DNA of 64,000 bases, taken from contig CAZAMP010000011.1 of the NCBI GenBank assembly GCA_964486455.1, forward strand, positions 1 through 64,000. The letters are read 5' to 3'. Positions 52,361 through 60,445 of this stretch are shown here, piece after piece. The notes under the pieces were generated by a model. It worked only from the letters and a program-made list of their open reading frames with translations. It had not been told where the DNA came from and did not search any database. The DNA comes from CAZAMP01 sp964486455. GTDB lineage: Bacteria > Eisenbacteria > RBG-16-71-46 > CAZAMP01. Every line of letters begins with the position of its first letter. Position 1 is the first letter of the stretch. A program made the translations under genes and the position numbers.

Positions 52361-54649
52361 ATGAACAAGAACGAAATCCGCGTCGCCGTCGTCGGCGGGG
52401 GCCATGGTTGCCACGAACTGCTTACCCGCATGCTCGATGATCCCGAGCGGCTGGGTCTTCGAGTGGTGGGCGTGGCGGATCCCGATCCCGGGTCACCGTG
52501 TCGGCAGATGGCGATGGAAGACAAGCTGGAGCTGGTCGTATCCGACTGGCGGGAGTTTGTGAACCGCGATGATATCGATCTCGTGATCGAACTGACCGGA
52601 CGTCCCGAAGTCCGCGACGAGGTGGCGCGCAGCCTGCCGCCACATATTCGGTTCATCGATCACGTCACATCTCGTTTCTTCTGGGACATCTTCGCGCTGG
52701 CGGACGAAGGGGATCGTCTGAGGCGTGAGCAAGAGCAAGCTCTTGTCGCCGAGCGAAACAAGCTCCGGACGATTCTCGACAGCCTGCCGTATGAGCTGCT
52801 CGTGATCACCAAAGACTTCGAGGTCGAGCACGCTAATCGGACGTTTTTGGACGCCCAGAATCTGACGCTCAAACAAGTCGTGGGCAAATACTGCTACGAC
52901 CTCGAACACAAGACCAAGCCGGCGTGTGGCGTGGGAGTGGACGAGTGCCCCCATGCGGAAACGCTGCAAGCAGGCCAGAGCATCGCCACCGTCGTGTCGA
53001 GGAGAGACGAGAAAGGCCTCGAGCGGTTTGTTTCTGTCCGCACGGCCCCGATCCGGGACAAGCGCGGAAATGTCTCAGGTGTCGTGGAGGCCATTCGGGA
53101 CATCACCCAGCGCGTGCAGACGGAGCAACAGCTCAAGGACACCCGCGCGCGCCTGAATCAGTTCATCGACGTGGCACCGCTCTTCATCTACATGAAGGAC
53201 GTCAATCTTCGCTTCCGGGTGATCAATCGGCACGCCCTCGAGACGCTCGGGCTCACGGAAGCCCAAGTGCTCGGTCAAACCACGCATGACGTGCTTCCCG
53301 AGTCGGCAGCGCGCGAGTTTCAGGCGGGCGAACGCGAGGCTCGCCGAACGGGTCACAGCGTTCATATCGAGGGAATCCTGCCGATGCCGGACCGAGAGAT
53401 GCACTACCGCGCGACCCTGTTCCCGGTGAAGCGGGATGACGATTTCATCGGGCTCTTCGGGCTAATCGAAGATACAACGGAGCTCTTCCGGAGCGAGCAG
53501 CAGTTGATACAGAAGTCCGAGCAGCTCTCGGAGACGAGCGATCTTTTAGAGGGGGTCTTGGAGCACAGCGCGGACATGATCTTCCTGACGGATCCCAAAG
53601 GGAAGATGCTGACCTGCAATCGAGGGGCCGAGCGCATCATGGGGCGCGATCGCGAGACCGTCGTGGGGCGTCGGGCCGCGGACTTCTTTGTAGACGGGGA
53701 CGAGTTCACTCAGTTGCTGGAGCAAGCCTTGGCCGAAGGGTCCGCGACCGGCTACGAGGTTCTCTTCCGGCGAAGGAGCGGCGAGATGGCGGTCGGGAAC
53801 ATCTCGCTCACGGCGATCATGGGACCGGACGGACGACCGGCGGAAGTTGTGGGGATCTGCCGCGACATCACGACCCGGGTGAAGCTGAAGGAGAACCTGG
53901 TCCGCTCCGACCGCCTTGCCGCCATTGGGAAGATGGCGGCCGGCGTGGCTCATGAGATCAACAATCCGCTTGCGGTCGTCGAGACCATTGCAGGTGTGCT
54001 CGAAGACACGATTTCGGAAGAGTGCAATGCGCTTTCGACGCCGAACAAGGATCTCCTAGCCAAGGCGTTGGAACGTCTGCGCTACCAGGTCAATCGTGCG
54101 AAGACGATCACGCACAGCCTGCTCGGGTTTGTCCGGAGGCCACAAGCGGGGCGGCAGGAGGTCTCTGTCGAGGAGCTGTTGGAGGAATCGCTGAATCTCG
54201 TGACCCCCGAGATCAGCATGATCGGGTGTGAGGTGAGGAGGGACTATGAGACCGGACTCCCGGCGATTCTCACCGATCCGACTCTTCTCGAGCAGGTATT
54301 CGTGAACCTCATCAAGAACGCCGTTGACGCGATCGAAGAGAAGGGCAACGGAGGCGGACACCTGGATCTCGGCATCCATCGCGCCGAGGACGGCATTAGC
54401 GTGACGGTCGAGGATGACGGTGTCGGTATTCCGAAAGACTCACTCGGCCGGATATTCGATCTGTTTCATACCACCAAGCCCGCCGGAAAAGGTACTGGGC
54501 TCGGGTTGGCGCTCGTCCATGACATCGCGGCTCGGTTGGGTTGTGAGGTGGATGTCACCAGCGAGCTTGGCAAATGGACACGCTTTACGGTAGCAATTCC
54601 GCTGGCGGCCCCAGTCAATGGGGAAAACGTTGAACCACTCGGAGGTTAG
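52361..54649 (+). CDS. Sensor histidine kinase with N-terminal Rossmann domain and three PAS domains
   Basis: A 762-residue soluble kinase. Residues 1 to about 120 form a Rossmann fold with V-V-G-G-G-H-G-C at 10-17 and V-V-G-V-A-D-P-D, resembling dehydrogenase NAD(P)-binding domains. Three PAS domains follow (about 145-265, 270-385, 400-510). The first carries a cysteine set C-Y-D-L-E-H-K and P-A-C-G plus E-C-P-H that might bind a cofactor. The HisKA phosphoacceptor is H531 in G-V-A-H-E-I-N-N-P-L. The ATPase domain has N-L-I-K-N-A-V-D-A-I and D-D-G-V-G-I and G-T-G-L-G-L. No transmembrane segment exists. The paired response regulator starts three bases later. Confidence 0.88.
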   Translation: MNKNEIRVAVVGGGHGCHELLTRMLDDPERLGLRVVGVADPDPGSPCRQMAMEDKLELVVSDWREFVNRDDIDLVIELTGRPEVRDEVARSLPPHIRFIDHVTSRFFWDIFALADEGDRLRREQEQALVAERNKLRTILDSLPYELLVITKDFEVEHANRTFLDAQNLTLKQVVGKYCYDLEHKTKPACGVGVDECPHAETLQAGQSIATVVSRRDEKGLERFVSVRTAPIRDKRGNVSGVVEAIRDITQRVQTEQQLKDTRARLNQFIDVAPLFIYMKDVNLRFRVINRHALETLGLTEAQVLGQTTHDVLPESAAREFQAGEREARRTGHSVHIEGILPMPDREMHYRATLFPVKRDDDFIGLFGLIEDTTELFRSEQQLIQKSEQLSETSDLLEGVLEHSADMIFLTDPKGKMLTCNRGAERIMGRDRETVVGRRAADFFVDGDEFTQLLEQALAEGSATGYEVLFRRRSGEMAVGNISLTAIMGPDGRPAEVVGICRDITTRVKLKENLVRSDRLAAIGKMAAGVAHEINNPLAVVETIAGVLEDTISEECNALSTPNKDLLAKALERLRYQVNRAKTITHSLLGFVRRPQAGRQEVSVEELLEESLNLVTPEISMIGCEVRRDYETGLPAILTDPTLLEQVFVNLIKNAVDAIEEKGNGGGHLDLGIHRAEDGISVTVEDDGVGIPKDSLGRIFDLFHTTKPAGKGTGLGLALVHDIAARLGCEVDVTSELGKWTRFTVAIPLAAPVNGENVEPLGG

Positions 54650-54652
54650 CTG

Positions 54653-55138
54653 ATGGCTGGGGACATCAGGTTACTTTTCGTTGATGACGAGCAGGATTTC
54701 GTCGACTTCATGGTCCTGCGGTTGCGCAAGCAAGGCTTCGATGTTTCGGCGTTCACGGACCCACTGAAAGCACTGGAAGAGACCGAAGGGAAGACCTTCG
54801 ACGTCGGCCTTCTCGATCTCAAGATGCCCGGCATGGACGGCGAGGAACTCCTTCGCCGATTGAAAGAGCGGACTCCCAGGATGGAGATCATCATCCTGAC
54901 GGGCCATGGGGGTATCGAGTCGGCCTTCAGAACCGGTCAGCTCAAGGCGTACGAGTACTTGCTCAAGCCGTGCGACTACGGGGAGCTGACGGCGGCGATC
55001 AACCGGGCGTTCGCGCGCCGGATCAAGGCCGTTCAGGAACTGAAGGCGGAGCGCGTCGATGATCTCATGAAGAGGGCGATGTACTTCAGTCCGCAGAGTC
55101 TTCTCGAGGAGCTCCGGAAACTCGACGCCGAGGAGTAG
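54653..55138 (+). CDS. Response regulator, CheY-like receiver with helical tail
   Basis: A 161-residue regulator coupled to the upstream kinase. The receiver has the acidic pair D11-D12, phosphorylation site D55 in L-L-D-L-K-M-P-G-M-D-G, T83 in I-L-T-G-H-G and K105 in L-L-K-P. A helical tail (about 125-161) with no DNA-binding domain follows, so output is probably protein binding or a diguanylate-type partner elsewhere. The kinase-regulator pair is a complete two-component system by gene order. Its target is unknown. Confidence 0.88.
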   Translation: MAGDIRLLFVDDEQDFVDFMVLRLRKQGFDVSAFTDPLKALEETEGKTFDVGLLDLKMPGMDGEELLRRLKERTPRMEIIILTGHGGIESAFRTGQLKAYEYLLKPCDYGELTAAINRAFARRIKAVQELKAERVDDLMKRAMYFSPQSLLEELRKLDAEE

Positions 55139-55147
55139 TGACGAAGA

Positions 55148-55182
55148 ACGCCGGGCGGAACCGTTCAAGCTCCACCCGGCGT
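55148..55182. terminator. Hairpin between convergent genes, possible bidirectional terminator
   Basis: ACGCCGGG (55148-55155) and CCCGGCGT (55175-55182) form a perfect 8-bp stem around a 19-base loop, in the short gap between the convergent response regulator and peroxiredoxin genes. T-tracts on both sides are weak, so termination efficiency is uncertain. Confidence 0.5.
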
Positions 55183-55205
55183 GATGGTTGTTAGCGCGTT
55201 CGCGC

Positions 55206-55817
55206 CTAGTGCGACGTCAGATACTTCCGCATCCCGTCCGAGTCGGCCTTCATCGTCTCCTGGCCCTCGTCCCAATCCGCCGGACAGACTTCGCCCTCGT
55301 GCGACGCGACGAACTGGAACGCCTTGAGCATTCGGAGCGCCTCGTTTGCCGAGCGACCGACGGCCAGGTTGTTGATCGTCGCGTGCTGGACCGTTCCCTC
55401 GGGATCGATCAAGAACGAGCCACGGAGCGCGACGCCGGCCTCGGGAACGAGAACGCCGTAGTCGTAGGAGGTGTTCTTGCCCATATCGGCGAGCAGCGGG
55501 TAGTTCAGATCGCCGCCGAGCCCGCCCTCTTCTTTCTTTGCCTCGACCCACGCCTTGTGAACGAAGTGCGAATCGACGGAGATGCCGAGGATCTGGCAGT
55601 CCCGCTCTTCGAACTCCGGCGCGGCCTTCGAGAGGCTCAGCACCTCGGTCGGGCAGACGAACGTGAAGTCGAGCGGGTAGAACATGAGGTAGACCCACTT
55701 GCCTTCAAAATCGGAAAGCTTGAACGGCTTGAGTTCGCCCTTGTAATAGCCCTGAAGCTCGAAATCCGGTGCTTGCGTGCCGACGACGCTCCCGAAATCG
55801 CTGGTTTCCTCGTTCAT
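55206..55817 (-). CDS. Typical 2-Cys peroxiredoxin
   Basis: A 203-residue peroxidase of the AhpC/Prx1 type. The peroxidatic site is C55 in D-F-T-F-V-C-P-T-E, and the resolving cysteine is C178 in G-E-V-C-P-A. The C-terminal helix continues to the end. It reduces hydrogen peroxide and organic peroxides in the cytosol, recycled by thioredoxin or AhpF. Residues and length match the family. The ATG has AGGAGGAAGAGAA just upstream. No reductase gene lies next to it; the YpdA-like reductase 1.2 kb away might be in the same redox network, which is only a guess. Confidence 0.94.
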   Translation of the reverse strand: MNEETSDFGSVVGTQAPDFELQGYYKGELKPFKLSDFEGKWVYLMFYPLDFTFVCPTEVLSLSKAAPEFEERDCQILGISVDSHFVHKAWVEAKKEEGGLGGDLNYPLLADMGKNTSYDYGVLVPEAGVALRGSFLIDPEGTVQHATINNLAVGRSANEALRMLKAFQFVASHEGEVCPADWDEGQETMKADSDGMRKYLTSH

Positions 55818-56026
55818 TTCTCTTCCTCCTGGTATGGGTTTCGGTACGGGGTGAATGACGGAGTTTCCTTAGTGGCAAGGAGTTGAGCCTGTCGGTGGGC
55901 CGGCCGCCCGGACTCCTCTTCACGCGTAAGCGGCCCACGGACGCGTCCGTCAGCGCGTGATGGCCGGTTACGAGCGCGGGATGATAGCATCCCCTTTCAT
56001 AATTAGCAAAGGCTCCAGGAGGAATC

Positions 56027-56965
56027 ATGACGCGATCAATCGTGGCCCTGTTATTCATGATCGTTTCCGCTCACGCCGGGGTACCGTCCGAGAATGGCGA
56101 CTACCGCGACTTCGGGCTGGACTGGACGATAGACGTGACGGATGTGCCGGAGGGAGTCGAGCGGGTGAACGTCTGGATCGCCGTTCCACAGGCGCTGCCC
56201 GAACAGATTGTGAGCGACCTGGATGTTCGCACCGACCACGATTGGCGGTTCGTGCACGACCGGGAGTTCGGCAATCGGCTCGTTCGGGTCACCGTCGATG
56301 ATCCGGCGGAGTTGCTCTCGATCGGGCTCGTGGCCAGCGTAAGGCGATACCCGGTGACCGAACCGCGCGCCGCGCCGCTCAGCCGGATCGATCACGATCT
56401 CTACCTGCGCGAGGAAGCCCTGGTGAGCCTGAGTCCCCGGATACGGGCCCTTGCCGACAGCGTGGGCGGAGACGACCGCGCCCGGTACGACTACGTGCTC
56501 GATCTCATGGAGTACGACAAGAGCACGCCGGGTTGGGGGCGGGGAGATTCCGAGCGCGCGTGCGACGTCGCGAAGGGAAACTGCACCGACTTCCACTCGC
56601 TTTTCATGTCACTCTCTCGCGCGAAGTCGGTACCGACGTTCTTCGAGATGGGATATCCTACGACGCCGGACGGAGAGAGCGATCGGGTGGGGGGATACCA
56701 CTGCTGGGCCTGGTTCTACGGGGAAGGATCCTGGTCGCCGGTGGACATCTCTGAAGCCGACAAGGCGCCGGAGAAACGGGACTTCTACTTCGGCAATCTC
56801 GATCCCGATCGGATCACTTTTTCCCGCGGTCGTGACATCACGTTGCCGGGAATGCGGGGAGCGCCACTGAACTACATTCCGTCCGGAGCGTACGCGGAAG
56901 TTGACGGACGACCTTGGGACGGCGTGACGCGGCGGCTCACGTACACGGTGAATCGTCCCGGATAG
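56027..56965 (+). CDS. Secreted transglutaminase-like protease
   Basis: A 312-residue exported protein with a short signal peptide ending S-A-H-A-G. The transglutaminase core carries C186 in K-G-N-C-T-D-F-H-S-L-F, H225 in G-G-Y-H-C-W-A-W-F and D240 in W-S-P-V-D-I-S-E-A-D, a complete Cys-His-Asp triad. An N-terminal beta domain (about 25-110) precedes it. Proteins of this type in bacteria are usually cysteine proteases or cyclases acting in the periplasm. The ATG follows AGGAGGAATC. The next gene starts seven bases after the stop, so they may be co-transcribed. Confidence 0.83.
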   Translation: MTRSIVALLFMIVSAHAGVPSENGDYRDFGLDWTIDVTDVPEGVERVNVWIAVPQALPEQIVSDLDVRTDHDWRFVHDREFGNRLVRVTVDDPAELLSIGLVASVRRYPVTEPRAAPLSRIDHDLYLREEALVSLSPRIRALADSVGGDDRARYDYVLDLMEYDKSTPGWGRGDSERACDVAKGNCTDFHSLFMSLSRAKSVPTFFEMGYPTTPDGESDRVGGYHCWAWFYGEGSWSPVDISEADKAPEKRDFYFGNLDPDRITFSRGRDITLPGMRGAPLNYIPSGAYAEVDGRPWDGVTRRLTYTVNRPG

Positions 56966-56972
56966 GTTTCAC

Positions 56973-57953
56973 ATGACCGACGACATGGGGCAGAGAGAGA
57001 GCACGATCATCATCGGAGCGGGCCCGATTGGGCTCGCGTGCGCGATCTCCGCGAAGCGCTGCGGCATCGATCCACTGGTTGTGGATGCCGGGGCAATCGT
57101 CAATTCGATAACCGGGTACCCGACGGCCATGGTTTTCTTCACTACCCCCGAGCTACTCGAAATAGGCGGGCACCCGTTCGTATGTGCCGGGCAGAAGCCG
57201 ACCCGCGAGGAAGCACTGAAATACTATCGTGGCGTCGTCCGTTCCGAGTCCCTTCGGGTTCGTACGCACACGCGTTTCACTGGCGCTTCGCGCGACGGCG
57301 ACGGCATCCGCTGCGAGTTCCGATCGGAGTCGGGCCCGGCGACGATCGCGTGCGATCGCCTGGTGCTCGCGACCGGCTATTACGACCATCCCAATCTACT
57401 GGGCGTTCCGGGCGAGGACTTGCCGCACGTCACGCACTACTACGACGAAGGCCATCTGCACTACAGACGTCACGCCGTGGTGGTCGGGGGGCGAAATTCG
57501 GCCGTGGAGGCAGCACTCGATCTCTTTCGATCGGGAGCGAAGACGACGCTTGTCTATCGGAGGACGATGTTCCCGCCATCGGTCAAATACTGGATGAAGC
57601 CCGATATCGAGAACCGGATCAAGGCGGGGGAGATCACCGCGAAGCTGGGCTGCCAGGTGTCGTCGATCGCGCCACGCCATGTGACGGTGCGTCGCCCCGG
57701 AGGCGGCGAAGAGACGCTACGCGCGGACCGCGTCTTCCTATTGACCGGTTACCATCCCGATCAAGAGCTCTTCATGCGGGTCGGCATCACGCTCGAGCCG
57801 GACACGGGACGACCGGCAATCAACCCCGAGACATTGGAGACGAACGTTCCGGGCGTGTACATGGCGGGGAGTATCACGCGCGGGCTCGCGGTGTCTCAGA
57901 TCTTCATCGAGAACGGTCGGTTCGACGGGGAGAAGATCTTCGGCGCGCACTAG
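56973..57953 (+). CDS. ypdA: YpdA/Bdr-family FAD pyridine nucleotide-disulfide oxidoreductase
   Basis: A 326-residue flavoprotein. FAD-binding G-A-G-P-I-G-L-A is at 15-22, followed by the family hallmark Y-P-T-A-M-V-F-F-T-T-P-E-L-L-E-I. A second Rossmann motif V-V-G-G-R-N-S-A-V-E-A-A is near 170, and G-V-Y-M-A-G-S is near the C-terminus. It lacks a C-x-x-C active site, as YpdA does. In Firmicutes YpdA (Bdr) reduces oxidised bacillithiol with NADPH; in other phyla it probably serves a related thiol. Bacillithiol use here is inference. It overlaps the convergent PPDK-regulator gene by four bases. Confidence 0.9.
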   Translation: MTDDMGQRESTIIIGAGPIGLACAISAKRCGIDPLVVDAGAIVNSITGYPTAMVFFTTPELLEIGGHPFVCAGQKPTREEALKYYRGVVRSESLRVRTHTRFTGASRDGDGIRCEFRSESGPATIACDRLVLATGYYDHPNLLGVPGEDLPHVTHYYDEGHLHYRRHAVVVGGRNSAVEAALDLFRSGAKTTLVYRRTMFPPSVKYWMKPDIENRIKAGEITAKLGCQVSSIAPRHVTVRRPGGGEETLRADRVFLLTGYHPDQELFMRVGITLEPDTGRPAINPETLETNVPGVYMAGSITRGLAVSQIFIENGRFDGEKIFGAH

Positions 57954-58777
57954 CGCCACGTCATCCGCTTGAGACCCCGCATCACCATGATCTCCTTCGC
58001 GATCTCTTCGATAGCCTTGTACGACGCGTCGATGTTTTGCCAGCCGTGCTCGTCCATGAGTCGATTCGCTTCGCGGACCTCCCGTGCGATCTCGCGTTTG
58101 TCGAGATAGCTCTCGATCCGACCCATGTGCATGCTCTGAACGCGCGCTTCGCGGAGCGTCCTCAAGCGCATGACGTTGACGCGCAGGCCGACGACCTTTT
58201 CCGGATCCAGCCCGAGGAGCTGAGGTGGCGGCTTGATGTCGGGAAGGAGCGGAACGTTCGCCGCGCGAATGCCGGCGTATGCGAGATAGAAGCATGTGGA
58301 GGTCTTCGACGCGCGTGACACGCCGACGATGACGACGTCCGCCCCGTCGAGCTCACGGGGACGTTGGCCGTCGTCGTGTTTGAGCGTGTAGTCGATGGCG
58401 GCGATCCGGTCGAACCGCTCCCGATCTGATTCATAAAGTAGTCCGGGAGTGGACTGCGGCGCACTCTTGAAGAGATCGTGCAGGGCGGAGAACGCCGGCC
58501 CGAGGATGTCCACGGCGGGCACGAGCAGAATCTCGGAGATCTCCTTCATGGCGTGTCGCGTGTCTTCCGACACGAGCGTGTAGAAGATGATCGCGTTTGC
58601 CGCGTTCGCTTCCTCGACGATCGTGCGAACCGCCTCGGGGCTGCGAATGTTGCCACGCCGAATCAGGAGATTCTCGTGTCCCTTGAACTGCACGAGTGCG
58701 GCGTCGACGACCTGTGCGCCGGTCTCACCGCGCCCGTCCGAGACGACATATATAGTGGGCGGTGTTAGTCTTTCCAT
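57950..58777 (-). CDS. ppsR: Pyruvate, phosphate dikinase / PEP synthase regulatory protein
   Basis: A 275-residue bifunctional serine/threonine kinase-pyrophosphorylase (PSRP, DUF299). It starts I-Y-V-V-S-D-G-R-G-E-T-G and carries the P-loop G-V-S-R-A-S-K-T-S-T near residue 152, with D-Y-T-L-K-H-D-D-G typical of the family. It inactivates PPDK or PEP synthase by ADP-dependent phosphorylation of a threonine and reverses this with phosphate. Its presence implies regulated PEP/pyruvate interconversion. The target enzyme is not in the window. The 3' end overlaps ypdA by four bases. Confidence 0.93.
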   Translation of the reverse strand: MERLTPPTIYVVSDGRGETGAQVVDAALVQFKGHENLLIRRGNIRSPEAVRTIVEEANAANAIIFYTLVSEDTRHAMKEISEILLVPAVDILGPAFSALHDLFKSAPQSTPGLLYESDRERFDRIAAIDYTLKHDDGQRPRELDGADVVIVGVSRASKTSTCFYLAYAGIRAANVPLLPDIKPPPQLLGLDPEKVVGLRVNVMRLRTLREARVQSMHMGRIESYLDKREIAREVREANRLMDEHGWQNIDASYKAIEEIAKEIMVMRGLKRMTWR

Positions 58778-58815
58778 GACGGGGTGAGTGTAGCCGAATG
58801 GCGCCCGTGCCGCGA

Positions 58816-59583
58816 CTACAGAACCATCTGGTGGGCCTTCGTGAAGCAGGACCGGCGGACGATGTGCACGACGATGGTGCTACCTATGGCGGTCGAGGCG
58901 ACGAGCATCAACATAATGACGATCTGGTAGCGGACCGCGCTCGTCGGATCCAGCCCTGCGAGGATCTGTCCGGTCATCATCCCCGGCAGCGAGACGAGTC
59001 CCACCGTCATCAGGGCGTTGATCGATGGGATCATTCCCGCCTTGATCGAATCGCGGAGCAGCGCGTGCGTCGCCTCCTGGTACGTCGCCCCCAAGCAGAG
59101 CGCGAGCTCGATCTGCTCTCTCTGTTTTCTGAGATCAGAGAACATGCGCTCGAGAGCGATCGCGATCGCGTTCATCGAGTTGCCGACGATCATCCCGCCC
59201 AACGGGATGAAATACTGCGGTGTGTACCAGGGCTTCACTTGAACGATCGCGCTCGTTACGAAGATCAGCACGGTCATGTAGCTGATGACCATTGAGACGA
59301 AGGTCGGTGTGAAGATGGAAATCGTCTTCTCCTGAACGCGCCCGCGAATCGTGTGCGCGGCCCAGAAGATCATCCACACGTAGAGCGCAAGTACCAGGAA
59401 CGGATTGTTCACACGGAAGACGAATTGCAGGACGTAGCCGACGAGGAATAGCTGCGCGAACGTCCGGACGGAACCCCAGACAAGGTCCCTCTCGAGTCGG
59501 AGCCGCAAGACGAGTGACGCGGTCGCCGCGACCAGCACGAAGATCAGGCACAGGACAAGCTGGAGCGGTGTGATCTCGATCAT
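58816..59583 (-). CDS. fetB: FetB-type ABC transporter permease (UPF0014)
   Basis: A 255-residue membrane protein with about seven helices of the FetB/YbbM family. Typical segments are R-T-F-A-Q-L-F-L-V-G-Y-V, G-M-I-V-G-N-S-M-N-A-I-A and L-C-L-G-A-T-Y-Q-E-A, the last a likely coupling loop, then S-L-P-G-M-M-T-G-Q-I-L-A-G. In E. coli FetAB exports iron and protects against peroxide stress. The ATG overlaps the FetA stop by four bases (ATGA), so the two form an operon and one transporter. Confidence 0.92.
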   Translation of the reverse strand: MIEITPLQLVLCLIFVLVAATASLVLRLRLERDLVWGSVRTFAQLFLVGYVLQFVFRVNNPFLVLALYVWMIFWAAHTIRGRVQEKTISIFTPTFVSMVISYMTVLIFVTSAIVQVKPWYTPQYFIPLGGMIVGNSMNAIAIALERMFSDLRKQREQIELALCLGATYQEATHALLRDSIKAGMIPSINALMTVGLVSLPGMMTGQILAGLDPTSAVRYQIVIMLMLVASTAIGSTIVVHIVRRSCFTKAHQMVL

Positions 59584-60254
59584 GTGGATGCTCCGGTTTC
59601 CTGAAGCCCATCTCCCCGCGTGAGGCGGTATCGCCGCGGGTGCGCCCGCTTGGAGCTAACCTCCAGGTGGGTCACCTGAATCACGCTCATGCGGTCCTCG
59701 ATATTCAAGCGCTCGAGAGACGACTGGACGATCTCCCGCGACTGGGCGTCGAGGGCGGACGTCGGCTCGTCACAAAGGAGCAGCTCGGGCGCCGTCAAGA
59801 GCGTGCGGATCAAGGCGACCCGCTGTTTCTGACCGACCGACAACCGGGTTGCCTCGTCGGTCAACTGCACATCTTGGAGCAGGAAATCATCCATCAACTC
59901 GCGGAGCCGGTCCGAGTTCGGGGCGGCGCGATCTCGAGCGGAACTGAATCGAAATGGCAGCTGGAAGTTCTCGGCGACGCTTCCCCGGAGCATGACCGGT
60001 GTCTGCTGAACGTATCCAATGCGGCGCCGAAGGGCCGTGACGTCGTGACTGACGATCGGCGTTTCGTCGAGGAGGATTTCGCCCGACGTAGGTTCCTGTA
60101 GCCGGTTCAAGAGGCGAAGAAGGCTCGACTTGCCACTGCCGGACGGTCCCTCGATCAGGACGAATTCACCACTCTCCACGACGAGGGCGATGCTCCGGAG
60201 CAACGGTTCGTGGCCGTCGTAGCTGAGCGATACGTCTCTGAGCTCGATCTTCAT
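59580..60254 (-). CDS. fetA: FetA-type ABC transporter ATPase
   Basis: A 224-residue ATPase. Walker A is G-P-S-G-S-G-K-S-S, the Q-loop is in Y-V-Q-Q-T-P-V, the signature is L-S-V-G-Q-K-Q-R and Walker B with the following glutamate L-L-L-C-D-E-P-T-S-A-L-D. Length is typical of the compact FetA group. It energises the FetB permease, whose gene follows with a four-base overlap. Together they form a putative iron exporter. Confidence 0.92.
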   Translation of the reverse strand: MKIELRDVSLSYDGHEPLLRSIALVVESGEFVLIEGPSGSGKSSLLRLLNRLQEPTSGEILLDETPIVSHDVTALRRRIGYVQQTPVMLRGSVAENFQLPFRFSSARDRAAPNSDRLRELMDDFLLQDVQLTDEATRLSVGQKQRVALIRTLLTAPELLLCDEPTSALDAQSREIVQSSLERLNIEDRMSVIQVTHLEVSSKRAHPRRYRLTRGDGLQETGAST

Positions 60255-60445
60255 GGGGGCACGGTAGCACCGGATCGTGCCAGGACAAAGCGAACCGGAA
60301 TCGGATCAGACGGCGGTCCCGAGGAGCGGTGGTGCTCATCGGATTCTAACAACGTCCTAACCGGGCTCTCAGACGCGCGCGGTAGATCCCCCACAAGGAA
60401 AAGCAAGGCTGTGCACGACAGACCCGGGCCGATCCCCGAAAGAGC

